The notes under the pieces: model-generated | Told to the model about the DNA's origin: nothing | Databases searched by the model: none | Seen by the model: only the letters and a program-made list of their open reading frames with translations | Shown here: in pieces, positions 43,731-52,019 of the stretch | How the letters are laid out: every line of letters starts with the position of its first letter | Numbering within the stretch: position 1 is the first letter of the stretch | Program-made: the position numbers and the translations under genes | Origin: Clostridia bacterium | Lineage (GTDB): Bacteria; Bacillota; Clostridia; Lachnospirales; Anaerotignaceae | Assembly: GCA_022786605.1 (NCBI GenBank) | Contig: JALFWW010000017.1 | Span: 39,547-103,546, forward strand | Length of the DNA: 64,000 nucleotides | Direction of reading: 5' to 3'

Positions 43731-45884
43731 ATGGGAAAAACACTGGTCATTGCCGAAAAGCCTTCTGTGGCAAGGGATATCGCCAAAACCCTTGGGGTAT
43801 CCGGCAAAAATGAAGGATATCTTACCGGGGAAAACTATGTGGTTTCCTGGGCAATTGGGCATCTGGTGACTTTGGCGGAACCGGAAGCCTATGACGTGAA
43901 GTATAAAAAGTGGAATTTTGAAACACTTCCCATTCTTCCTGATTCCATGAAACTGGAAGCCATTAAAAAAACACGCAGTCAGTTGAAGGTGCTGCATAAA
44001 CTCATGCATAGCCGAGAGATTGACGAAATTATCTGCGCCACCGATAGTGGGCGGGAAGGAGAGTTGATATTTCGGTATATATATGAAATCACCCAATGCC
44101 GGAAACCTTTTCGGAGGCTATGGATTTCCAGTATGACGGAAACCGCCATTCGGGAGGGATTTGCTCATTTGCAGGACGGCAGTCATTATGATCTGCTGTA
44201 TCATTCTGCCAGATGCCGCGCGGAAGCGGACTGGCTGGTGGGAATGAATGCTTCCCGCGCCTACACCATTCGATATGGAGCATTGCTCAGTATCGGCAGG
44301 GTACAGACACCAACACTGGCGCTGATTGTAGAAAAACAAAAAGAAATTGACGCCTTTGTGCCTCAGGATTATTTTGAGGTGCAGGCGGATTTTGAACAGT
44401 ATACCGGTTTTTGGATCGACGAAAAAGAAAATACCCGTCTGGATCTGCGGGAAAAAGCGGAACAGATCGCGGAAAGAGTGAAGGGACAGCAAGGAATTGT
44501 TTCTCAAATCGTCAAAGAGGAAAAACGCCAATTGCCGCCGCTGCTGTATGATCTGACAGAGCTGCAGCGGGAATGTAACCGGAAATTTGGATTTTCCGCA
44601 AAAAAGACGCTGGATATTGCACAGTCTTTATATGAAAAGCGGAAAATGATCACCTATCCCCGTACGGACAGCCGCTATCTCAGCGATGATATGGTGGGAA
44701 AAATCAAACAGACCTTAGGTCGTCTGAAAGAGGTACCGGAATTTTCTCCTTATGCGGTGGAAGTTCTGGCAAAAGAAAAATTGCCCTTGTCAAAACGTAT
44801 CATTGACAACAGTAAAGTGACAGATCACCATGCCATCATTCCTACAGATACCCGTTTACGGACGGACCATCTGACACCGGAGGAAAATAAGGTATTTTCT
44901 CTGGTAGCTGCCAGATTTCTGGCTGTATTTTATCCAGCCTATGTATATGAAGCCACAAAGGTTTATACCAAAGTAGGGCTGGACACCTTCTTGTCAAAGG
45001 GAAAGACTGTTTTGCAGGAAGGATGGCAGGCGGTGGAAAGGGCTTTGCTGCCGGAAGTTCGCAAAAATAAACCAGATAAAGAAGAAGAACAGCAGTTGCC
45101 AACTTTGGTGGAACAGCAGACTGTTTTTGTAAAAGGAGCCAAGGTGCTGGATAAGAAAACCAAGGCACCGCCGCCCTATACAGAAAGCACATTGTTATCC
45201 GCCATGGAAAACGCTGGGCGTTTTGTTGAGGATGAGGAACTGAAAGAACAGATGAAAGACAGCGGTTTGGGCACACCTGCTACAAGAGCTGCCATCATTG
45301 AACGGCTCCTTTCTGTGGGATATATCATGCGAAAAGGAAAAACATTGGTTTCTACGGAAAAAGGACAGAAGCTCATTGCCGTTGTGCCAGAAGAACTCCG
45401 CTCACCGCAGACCACAGGAAAATGGGAAAAAGGGCTTTCCTCCATCGCGAAAGGAAAGATGACAGAAGAACGCTTTCTGGAAAGCATTCGGCGGTATGTA
45501 CGATTTTTGGTAGACGATGCGGCGCAGCATAAGAAAGATGTTGTTTTTGAAGCGGAACGCCCCAGAGGCAAAAAAAGCCGTGTGCAGGAACTGGGAAAAT
45601 GTCCTCTTTGCGGCAAAGGCAAGATATTGGAAAACAGCCGTTCTTATTACTGCACCGAATGGAAAAACGGCTGTAAGTTTTCTTTGTGGAAAAACAGTAC
45701 GGAGCCTTATGGTATTTTGCTGGATACACCCAAAGTGAAACGGTTGCTAAAGGGCGAAAAATTGGAACAGATTCCCGTTGTACTGCCCCAGACAGGAGAA
45801 AGGGGCACAGCAGATTTGATATTATCTCCCGACCATAGCGGGCGGGTGGAATTGATGAATGTAACAAGAAGTATAAAGGAGTAA
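43731..45884 (+). CDS. topB: DNA topoisomerase III
   Basis: This 717-residue type IA topoisomerase decatenates DNA. The Toprim domain starts GKTLVIAEKPSVARDIAKTL and includes ATDSGREGELIFRYI; the catalytic tyrosine lies in MITYPRTDSRYLS near residue 310. A C-terminal zinc-ribbon region (CPLCGKGKILENSRSYYC) follows. The ATG at 43731 follows AGGAGG. The next gene starts 6 bases after the stop. Confidence 0.92.
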   Translation: MGKTLVIAEKPSVARDIAKTLGVSGKNEGYLTGENYVVSWAIGHLVTLAEPEAYDVKYKKWNFETLPILPDSMKLEAIKKTRSQLKVLHKLMHSREIDEIICATDSGREGELIFRYIYEITQCRKPFRRLWISSMTETAIREGFAHLQDGSHYDLLYHSARCRAEADWLVGMNASRAYTIRYGALLSIGRVQTPTLALIVEKQKEIDAFVPQDYFEVQADFEQYTGFWIDEKENTRLDLREKAEQIAERVKGQQGIVSQIVKEEKRQLPPLLYDLTELQRECNRKFGFSAKKTLDIAQSLYEKRKMITYPRTDSRYLSDDMVGKIKQTLGRLKEVPEFSPYAVEVLAKEKLPLSKRIIDNSKVTDHHAIIPTDTRLRTDHLTPEENKVFSLVAARFLAVFYPAYVYEATKVYTKVGLDTFLSKGKTVLQEGWQAVERALLPEVRKNKPDKEEEQQLPTLVEQQTVFVKGAKVLDKKTKAPPPYTESTLLSAMENAGRFVEDEELKEQMKDSGLGTPATRAAIIERLLSVGYIMRKGKTLVSTEKGQKLIAVVPEELRSPQTTGKWEKGLSSIAKGKMTEERFLESIRRYVRFLVDDAAQHKKDVVFEAERPRGKKSRVQELGKCPLCGKGKILENSRSYYCTEWKNGCKFSLWKNSTEPYGILLDTPKVKRLLKGEKLEQIPVVLPQTGERGTADLILSPDHSGRVELMNVTRSIKE

Positions 45885-45890
45885 ATAAAA

Positions 45891-47174
45891 ATGGAACAGA
45901 TTTATGGTATGCTGGGGATTTCCCCGGAAGTAGAAGCCTTTGGTGAAAAGGTTTTGAAAGACTTGAAAGAACGCTTTGAGGCCATTGATGTAGTAGCGGA
46001 ATATAATCAGGCAAAGGTACTGGCAGCCATGCAGAAACATCGTGTCAGCGCGGAATGTTTTGCTGGTTCCACTGGCTATGGCTATAACGATCAGGGTCGT
46101 GAAGTGCTGGAAGAAGTGTATGCTGCCGCATTCCATACAGAAGCAGCATTGGTTCGTCCCCAGATCACATGTGGTACCCATGCCCTGGCAATTGCCCTTT
46201 CCGCAAACCTGCTGCCCGGAGATGAACTGCTTTCTCCCGTTGGCAGACCCTACGACACTTTGGAAGAAGTGATCGGTCTGCGGGAATCTCCTTGTTCTCT
46301 GGCAGAATTTGGCGTTTCTTACAGAGAAGTAGACCTGCTGGAAGATGGCTCTTTTGACTATGAAAATATCCGCAAAGCCATCAACGAAAAAACAAAACTG
46401 GTAACCATCCAGCGCTCCAAAGGTTATAAAATGCGTCCAACACTTTCCATTGAACGAATCGGCGAATTGATTGCTTTTGTAAAAAGTGTAAAACCTGATG
46501 TCATCTGTATGGTAGACAATTGCTATGGTGAATTTGTGGAAACAAAAGAACCTTCTGATGTAGGCGCGGATATGGTCGTTGGTTCTTTGATCAAAAATGC
46601 CGGCGGCGGTCTGGCTCCCATCGGCGGATATATCTGCGGTAAAAAAGCATGTATTGATCGTTGCGCTTATCGTCTGACTGCTCCAGGGTTGGGTCAGGAA
46701 GTAGGCGCAAGTTTGGATGTTATGCGTTCCTTCTATCAGGGATTTTTCCTGGCGCCTACTGTTGCGGCTGGTGCGCTGAAAGGTGCCATCTTTGCGGCAA
46801 ATATTTATGAAAAACTGGGATTTAAAGTAATTCCCAACAGCACAGAAAGCCGTCATGACATCATTCAGGCAGTGGAACTGGGTACACCGGAAAGACTCAT
46901 TGCTTTCTGTGAAGGCATTCAGGCGGCTGCGCCTGTAGATAGCTATGTACGCCCTGAACCTTACGCAATGCCTGGTTATAACTGCGATGTTATCATGGCA
47001 GCAGGCGCTTTTGTACAGGGGTCTTCCATCGAACTGAGTGCCGATGGTCCTCTGCGTGCGCCTTACTCTGTATATTTCCAAGGTGGCTTGACTTGGTATC
47101 ATGCAAAAGTGGGGATTTTGAAATCCCTCCAGCGAATGTATGAACAGGGTCTGGTTGAATTGAAAGAAGTGTAA
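45891..47174 (+). CDS. PLP-dependent methionine gamma-lyase-family protein (COG4100, aluminium-resistance-like)
   Basis: This 427-residue fold-type I PLP enzyme has the Schiff-base lysine in GSLIKNAGGGL (K235), the aspartate of MVDNCYGEF (D209) and the phosphate-binding TCGTHALAIAL. The family is often annotated as aluminium resistance or cystathionine beta-lyase; the true substrate is unsettled. It follows topB after 6 bases and is probably cotranscribed. Its terminator contains element copy 5. Confidence 0.87.
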   Translation: MEQIYGMLGISPEVEAFGEKVLKDLKERFEAIDVVAEYNQAKVLAAMQKHRVSAECFAGSTGYGYNDQGREVLEEVYAAAFHTEAALVRPQITCGTHALAIALSANLLPGDELLSPVGRPYDTLEEVIGLRESPCSLAEFGVSYREVDLLEDGSFDYENIRKAINEKTKLVTIQRSKGYKMRPTLSIERIGELIAFVKSVKPDVICMVDNCYGEFVETKEPSDVGADMVVGSLIKNAGGGLAPIGGYICGKKACIDRCAYRLTAPGLGQEVGASLDVMRSFYQGFFLAPTVAAGALKGAIFAANIYEKLGFKVIPNSTESRHDIIQAVELGTPERLIAFCEGIQAAAPVDSYVRPEPYAMPGYNCDVIMAAGAFVQGSSIELSADGPLRAPYSVYFQGGLTWYHAKVGILKSLQRMYEQGLVELKEV

Positions 47175-47179
47175 AAAAG

Positions 47180-47327
47180 AAACAGCATCGGATTTAGAGG
47201 CATCTTCATAAGAAAACAAAGAAAGCCAAAATTCTTATCATTACAAAGGATTTTGGCTTTCTTATTTTTTATTAAGATTTTATTTGTTATGTTTTCTTAA
47301 GGGGAAGTTGTTTTTCCGATGCTGTTT
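47180..47327. repeat. Terminator-nested dispersed element, copy 5 (forward, internally deleted)
   Basis: The outer stem AAACAGCATCGGA (47180-47192) is perfectly complementary to TCCGATGCTGTTT (47315-47327). The enclosed element is only 122 bases. It has the left end and first hairpin (core GCCAAAATTC / GGATTTTGGC), then jumps from ATGTTTTCTTA straight to AGGGGAAGTTG, so the second hairpin is lost. The junction fits recombination between the direct repeats TGTTTTCTTA present in full copies. It lies between convergent genes. Confidence 0.88.
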
Positions 47328-47336
47328 TTGCATATT

Positions 47337-48641
47337 TTACAGAATATCAATATATTCCCCATTCAGTGCTTTATTCATGCTTCTGACAGCGCAGAATTTC
47401 CCACACATAGAACAGGAGTCCTCGTGTTCGGGTGCCCGGTCATTACGGATTTGTTTCGCTGTTTCTGGATCAATGGAGCATTCCCACTGTTTTTCCCAGT
47501 CGAAAGTTCTTCTGGCGTCACCCATGGCATCATCCAAATCTCTGGCATGAGGAACCTTTTTTGCAATATCCGCGGCATGGGCGGCAATGCGAGAGGCAAT
47601 GATACCTTGTTTTACATCGTCTACATTTGGCAGTGCGAGATGTTCCGCGGGTGTTACATAGCACAGGAATGCTGCGCCGGAAGCGGCTGCGATTGCACCG
47701 CCGATGGCTGCGGTAATATGGTCATAGCCGGGAGCAATGTCTGTGACAATGGGACCAAGCACATAGAAAGGCGCGCCCATGCAGATGGTCTGCTGGATTT
47801 TCATGTTGGCAGCGATTTGGTCCATAGGCATATGCCCGGGACCTTCTACCATAACCTGAACATCTTTTTCCCAAGCCCGTTTGGTCAATTCACCCAGACG
47901 TACCAGTTCTTCAATCTGACATACATCGCTGCCATCTGCCAGACAGCCGGGGCGGCAGGCATCCCCAAGGGAGATGGTAACATCATATTCCCGACAGATT
48001 TCCAAAATTTCATCAAAGTATTCATAGAAGGGGTTTTCTTCGCCGGTCATGCTCATCCAAGCGAAAACAAGAGAACCGCCACGGGAAACGATATTCATTT
48101 TTCTTTTATGTTTTTTGATTTGTTCAATGGTTTTCCGTGTGATACCGCAGTGGAGGGTAACGAAGTCCACGCCATCTTCCGCATGGAGACGAATCACATC
48201 AATAAAATCTTTTGCGGTAAGAGTAGCCAGATCTCTCTGATAGTGGATCACACTGTCATACACAGGAACGGTACCGATCATGGCAGGGCATTCGCTGGTG
48301 AGTTTTCTGCGGAAGGGCTGTGTATTGCCATGGGAGGATAAATCCATAATGGCTTCAGCGCCCATGTTGACAGCTGCCATGACTTTCTGCATTTCAATAT
48401 CGTAGTCTTTGCAATCTCTGGATACACCCAGATTGACATTGATTTTTGTCCGCAGCATGGAGCCAACGCCGTTGGGGTCAATGCATGTATGGAGTTTATT
48501 GGCACAGATAACAACCTGACCTTTTGCTACTAGCTCTCTGATTTCTTCTTCGGTGCGGTATTCCTTTGCGGCAACAGCCTTCATTTCCGGTGTGATGATG
48601 CCTTTTCTTGCGGCATCCATTTGTGTTGTATAGTTTCTCAT
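47337..48641 (-). CDS. thiC: Phosphomethylpyrimidine synthase ThiC
   Basis: ThiC converts aminoimidazole ribotide to HMP-phosphate for thiamine, using a radical-SAM mechanism. The 434-residue protein is the short clostridial form. Conserved stretches include [15 protein letters not shown]-type region, VEGPGHMP and the C-terminal iron-sulfur motif [11 protein letters not shown] (C410, C413, C417). The gene is read from a TPP-riboswitch leader about 420 bases upstream. No other thi genes are in the window. Confidence 0.94.
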   Translation of the reverse strand: MRNYTTQMDAARKGIITPEMKAVAAKEYRTEEEIRELVAKGQVVICANKLHTCIDPNGVGSMLRTKINVNLGVSRDCKDYDIEMQKVMAAVNMGAEAIMDLSSHGNTQPFRRKLTSECPAMIGTVPVYDSVIHYQRDLATLTAKDFIDVIRLHAEDGVDFVTLHCGITRKTIEQIKKHKRKMNIVSRGGSLVFAWMSMTGEENPFYEYFDEILEICREYDVTISLGDACRPGCLADGSDVCQIEELVRLGELTKRAWEKDVQVMVEGPGHMPMDQIAANMKIQQTICMGAPFYVLGPIVTDIAPGYDHITAAIGGAIAAASGAAFLCYVTPAEHLALPNVDDVKQGIIASRIAAHAADIAKKVPHARDLDDAMGDARRTFDWEKQWECSIDPETAKQIRNDRAPEHEDSCSMCGKFCAVRSMNKALNGEYIDIL

Positions 48642-48690
48642 ATGATTTTCTTCCTTTCAGCAGATAATTGATTTTGTGATAAACGATTGT

Positions 48691-48882
48691 TTAAAAAATA
48701 TAACTTGGTGGATGACCATAAAAATCATAGGTTTCTGCTGATTTGGGATGGCGGCTGTGCCGGCGGCATACTGTGTGTGCTGCGGAAAGTCTGTCCATAA
48801 AGGACAAATTCCGTGACAAATAGGTATGGGTTCCGGCGCCTCCATTGCAAAGAATTTTTGCAGTGGTCAATGCTGTGTTCAT
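48691..48882 (-). CDS. Possible small ORF between TPP riboswitch and thiC
   Basis: A 63-codon frame starts with ATG 9 bases after GAAAGGAG and ends about 50 bases before thiC. The predicted product (MNTALTTAKILCNGGAG...) resembles nothing I know and contains several histidines and arginines. It may be a real small protein, a decayed gene or a chance frame behind a good ribosome site. Confidence 0.3.
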   Translation of the reverse strand: MNTALTTAKILCNGGAGTHTYLSRNLSFMDRLSAAHTVCRRHSRHPKSAETYDFYGHPPSYIF

Positions 48883-48919
48883 GTTTCATTTCTCCTTTCG
48901 TTACAGCGTTGTTTTGTAT

Positions 48920-48979
48920 AGCGGTATAAGGTGGTGCCCCCAATATACCGCTTGAAGGTTTCGAGCATAGACCCGAAAC
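48920..48979 (-). other. Two strong hairpins downstream of the TPP-riboswitch terminator
   Basis: GTTTCG/CGAAAC (48958-48963 with 48974-48979) and AGCGGTATA/TATACCGCT (48920-48928 with 48944-48952) are both perfect stems. The 15-base loop of the second is rich in G and C. They lie between the riboswitch terminator and the small ORF and could be a second regulatory element or an RNA processing site. Confidence 0.45.
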
Positions 48980-49013
48980 GGACTTCCGTGATAAATATTG
49001 ATTTTTTACAAAT

Positions 49014-49043
49014 AAAAAAGGAAATACCTCATTCGGTATCTCC
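49014..49043 (-). terminator. Terminator of the TPP-riboswitch expression platform
   Basis: GGAGATACC and GGTATTTCC form the stem on the minus strand, followed by six T and located just 3' of the TPP aptamer. Confidence 0.8.
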
Positions 49044-49060
49044 AAAAAGTATCTTGTCTT

Positions 49061-49140
49061 TCCTACGTTGGCATTATCCAAATCAGGTTCAAGGGTCGAA
49101 GGCAACACCTTCCTCTCAGCCTGTTTTCAAGCTCCCCTGT
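49061..49140 (-). promoter_or_regulatory. TPP riboswitch (THI element) of thiC
   Basis: On the minus strand the conserved thi-box elements appear in order: GGGGAGC, GCTGAGAGG, GACCCTTGAACCTGAT, and TGGATAATGCCAACGTAGGA. Ligand binding should favour the terminator at 49014-49043 and reduce thiC expression. Confidence 0.93.
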
Positions 49141-49162
49141 ATACATATTCAGTTTCAATGAA

Positions 49163-49191
49163 AGTATAGAATGATTTGGTTTTTCTGTCAA
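49163..49191 (-). promoter_or_regulatory. Promoter of the thiC riboswitch transcript
   Basis: On the minus strand TTGACA (49191-49186), 17 bases, TATACT (49168-49163), just upstream of the TPP aptamer. Confidence 0.82.
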
Positions 49192-49401
49192 TGTGAATGT
49201 TCTCTAAATATTTTTTCCAAAAAATGTATATTTGTCTAAAGGAATTTGTTTTTCTATGTAGAACGCAGAAAAATTTAGAAATCATTTTTGCAGATAATGT
49301 TGTCTAAAAAAGTCGCTGTCATAAAAAGTTATGGTATAATACTTTTTGTATGGATAAAAATACAATGTGTTTGGCATGGGAAAATATTCTCTAAAGGAAT
49401 C

Positions 49402-49432
49402 TTGACTCTACAACTATTATAGAGTTTATGAT
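49402..49432 (+). promoter_or_regulatory. MerR-type promoter with 19-bp spacer and operator
   Basis: TTGACT (49402-49407) and TATGAT (49427-49432) are 19 bases apart, the long spacing typical of MerR-activated promoters. Inside is the inverted repeat ACTCTA (49405-49410) and TAGAGT (49420-49425). It is the expected binding site of the regulator encoded just downstream, suggesting autoregulation of merR and the B3/4 gene. Confidence 0.78.
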
Positions 49433-49463
49433 GGAATTGCTATACCAAAAGGGGGGTGACATC

Positions 49464-50303
49464 ATGGACAGACCAGAACTGTTTTCCATTGGAACCATGG
49501 GGAAAATGTTTCATTTGAGTGTCAGTAGTCTGCGCCATTATGAAGTCATGGGACTTTTGACACCAGAATATATCGATCCCCAAAGCGGCTATCGTTATTG
49601 CAGCACAAAACAGTTTGAAGTGCTCAATACCATTCGTTATCTGCGGGCATTGGACATGCCGTTGCAGGAAATTGCGGATTTTATGGAAAATCGGGATGTG
49701 GAGCGCATGGAGGAAAAACTGCTCCAACAAAAGCAGGCAGTCATGGAAAAACAGAAACGGCTGAAACGGATTGAGCAAAAAATAGATAACCGTTTGTGCC
49801 AGATTGCGGATGCTAAAGAATCTGTATTTGATGTTGTGAAGTTGGTGCAGAAAAAATCCTGCCGCATTGTGTGGATAAAAGATTCCTTGAAGATTCAGGG
49901 GGCATTGGATATTGAAGCACCGCTTAAAAAACTGGAACAAAAGCAGGCGGAAGCACTGATTTTTCTGGGGAAAGTGGGAGTTGGCATTTCCAAAGAACAT
50001 CTTTCCAACAGAAATTTTGCACAATATGACCGGATTTTTTTGATGTTGGATGAAGAAGATACATTCAGCGGTGAGACGGATGTGCTGCCGGAAACATTGT
50101 GTGTTTCCATGCGTTTTCGAGGCGGTCATACGGAAGCAGTGGAGCAGTATGAGAAGCTTATGGATTATGTAGAGGCGCATAAGCTGACAATCAGTGGATT
50201 TTCCAGAGAGATCACTATGATTGATTATGGACTGACCAACGATACGAAAAAGTTTGTGACGGAAATCAGTATTCCTGTCATTGAATATACAAAGGAGGAA
50301 TGA
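49464..50303 (+). CDS. MerR-family regulator with GyrI-like effector domain (BmrR/BltR type)
   Basis: This 279-residue regulator has an N-terminal winged helix (SIGTMGKMFHLSVSSLRHYE, then LLTPEYIDPQSGYRYC), a long coiled coil (about 85-120) and a C-terminal GyrI-like domain that would bind a small, possibly cationic, ligand. The ATG at 49464 follows AAAGGGGGG; an in-frame ATG at 49428 lies in the -10 box and is rejected. It is followed by the B3/4 gene after 3 bases. Confidence 0.88.
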   Translation: MDRPELFSIGTMGKMFHLSVSSLRHYEVMGLLTPEYIDPQSGYRYCSTKQFEVLNTIRYLRALDMPLQEIADFMENRDVERMEEKLLQQKQAVMEKQKRLKRIEQKIDNRLCQIADAKESVFDVVKLVQKKSCRIVWIKDSLKIQGALDIEAPLKKLEQKQAEALIFLGKVGVGISKEHLSNRNFAQYDRIFLMLDEEDTFSGETDVLPETLCVSMRFRGGHTEAVEQYEKLMDYVEAHKLTISGFSREITMIDYGLTNDTKKFVTEISIPVIEYTKEE

Positions 50304-50306
50304 AAT

Positions 50307-51011
50307 ATGTATTTTAAAGTAGAAAAGGAAATATTTGAAAAACTGCCAAATGCTTGCTTTGGCGTTGTGGTTGCGAAAGGAATTGACAATGCAAAAGATT
50401 ATCCCCGAATCTACGACTGGCTGGAAGAAAGCATCCAAACAGCAGCCCAGCGTTTTGAAGGCAAAAAAGTAAAAGAAGAATCATCCATTCTGCCATATCG
50501 GGAAGCATTCCGTGCCCTTGGCATCAATCCCAATAAATATATGTGTTCTATCGAAGCATTATTTACCCGCATTGCCAAGGGAAAAGGTATGCCTCATATC
50601 AATCCTGTGGTGGATTTGGGCAACGCTGTTTCTCTGAAATATACACTGCCCATGGGTGCCCATGACCTGAAAGATGTAACCGATGGCATCTGCGTGCGGA
50701 TGTCTCATACGGGAGACACTTTCCTGCCTTTTGGCGGCACGGAAGAAGAAATACTGGAGGAGGGGGAAGTGGTATACGCCGCAGGCAGCCAGATTCGTAC
50801 CCGTCGCTGGACATGGCGCCAGAGCCAACATGGGGAAATTGAACCGGAAACTTCTTATGTATTTTTCCCCATTGATGGTTTTACAGACTACAACAAAGCA
50901 GAAGTTTTGGCAGCGAGGGATGAACTGGAACAGAAGCTGAAAGAAGTATTTGGTTGTGAAACATTGGTGGGATTTTTGGATGCGGAACATCCGGAAATGT
51001 CTTGGGAATAA
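50307..51011 (+). CDS. B3/B4 tRNA-binding-domain protein
   Basis: This 234-residue stand-alone B3/4 domain protein is related to the editing domain of the PheRS beta subunit. Family stretches include YREAFRALGINPNKYMCSIEAL, INPVVDLGNAVSLKYTLPMGAHDL and VYAAGSQIRTRRWTWRQ. Such proteins are proposed to hydrolyse mischarged tRNA or related esters, but this is not proven. It is cotranscribed with the MerR regulator and would respond to its ligand. Confidence 0.87.
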   Translation: MYFKVEKEIFEKLPNACFGVVVAKGIDNAKDYPRIYDWLEESIQTAAQRFEGKKVKEESSILPYREAFRALGINPNKYMCSIEALFTRIAKGKGMPHINPVVDLGNAVSLKYTLPMGAHDLKDVTDGICVRMSHTGDTFLPFGGTEEEILEEGEVVYAAGSQIRTRRWTWRQSQHGEIEPETSYVFFPIDGFTDYNKAEVLAARDELEQKLKEVFGCETLVGFLDAEHPEMSWE

Positions 51012-51028
51012 ATAGTAGGAAGTGCATG

Positions 51029-51060
51029 AAAAAAGCATCAGGTGATCCTGATGCTTTTTT
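51029..51060 (+). terminator. Intrinsic terminator after the B3/4 gene
   Basis: A perfect 14-bp stem, AAAAAAGCATCAGG with CCTGATGCTTTTTT, has a 4-base loop and also serves the convergent mrr gene. Confidence 0.93.
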
Positions 51061-51095
51061 ATTATGACAAAGATATAAATGACGAAATATCGGGA

Positions 51096-51965
51096 TTAAA
51101 TAGATAAGAACCATGCCTCGTCAATGATATAATCATTGACTGGAGCAACCCCCAATTGTAATTCTTTCAATTTTTCTACTAGTTCGTCTCCGTCAATTAA
51201 ATCAATTGGTGCTGCACCTGCTCTATTAGCTTCTTCGATAGCAGGTGCGGAAAATTTGCCAGTTGTAATAAATAGACCTTTATCTGCTCTTCCTTGCATT
51301 GCACCTCTAAAATCCCGAATTTCTCCTGCAGAAACAGATCCAGTATATCGTTTACACTGAAATAGCATATGAAAACTGATTATGCCATTAAGTTTGACAA
51401 TTCCCATGCCGTCTATTCCACCATCTCCGGTCTTTCCTGTTACTTTAACTTGTGTGAAACCAGATTCTCTTAATAATCTTTGAGTTAGTCGTTCAAAAGC
51501 ATCTGGTTTTAGATTTAATAAGATATTTTTTAATTTTTCACGCCATGATTGTATTTCATCAGGTGTGTCTACACCATCATTTTCTAAATCATTGTCTTCA
51601 AAATTGATGCTTTGGATATCTTTGGTCTTTAAAAAGGTCATTTCTCGAACTTTTTTCACAATTTCATCAGGGTTGATTTTTTGTAATTCTCGCCCATTTG
51701 TAGTTAAAGACCATACTCCACGAGAAGAGTTTTCTAAGATACCAACTTTTTTCATATATGTTCTTGTCCATGCTAAGCGATATTCAACTTCTGTTTTGCT
51801 ACTATTACTATGCATTATTTCTTGAACTTCTGGAGTTAGTTTTAAAATTTCTATTGTTTTATCATCGATTTCTCTAATGGTACCAGATCCTCCTAATTCT
51901 TTCATTGCTTTAAATAATTCACACATCATATCGTTAAAAGCGGGTACTTCTAAAGAGCTTTTCAT
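51096..51965 (-). CDS. mrr: Mrr-type restriction endonuclease (type IV-like)
   Basis: This 289-residue protein has an N-terminal winged-helix Mrr domain (about 1-100) and a C-terminal Mrr catalytic PD-(D/E)XK domain: FERLTQRLLRESGF, then GDGGIDGMG with the catalytic Asp, and the QCKRY motif. Mrr enzymes cut DNA with foreign methylation. No methylase or other restriction gene is adjacent. The gene is visibly richer in A and T than its neighbours, suggesting acquisition. It follows the RlmD-like gene in the same direction after 54 bases. Confidence 0.88.
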   Translation of the reverse strand: MKSSLEVPAFNDMMCELFKAMKELGGSGTIREIDDKTIEILKLTPEVQEIMHSNSSKTEVEYRLAWTRTYMKKVGILENSSRGVWSLTTNGRELQKINPDEIVKKVREMTFLKTKDIQSINFEDNDLENDGVDTPDEIQSWREKLKNILLNLKPDAFERLTQRLLRESGFTQVKVTGKTGDGGIDGMGIVKLNGIISFHMLFQCKRYTGSVSAGEIRDFRGAMQGRADKGLFITTGKFSAPAIEEANRAGAAPIDLIDGDELVEKLKELQLGVAPVNDYIIDEAWFLSI

Positions 51966-52019
51966 TTTTATTCACCTGTTATTATAATTATCAATGAACA
52001 ATATTTTTTAGCTAGGCTT

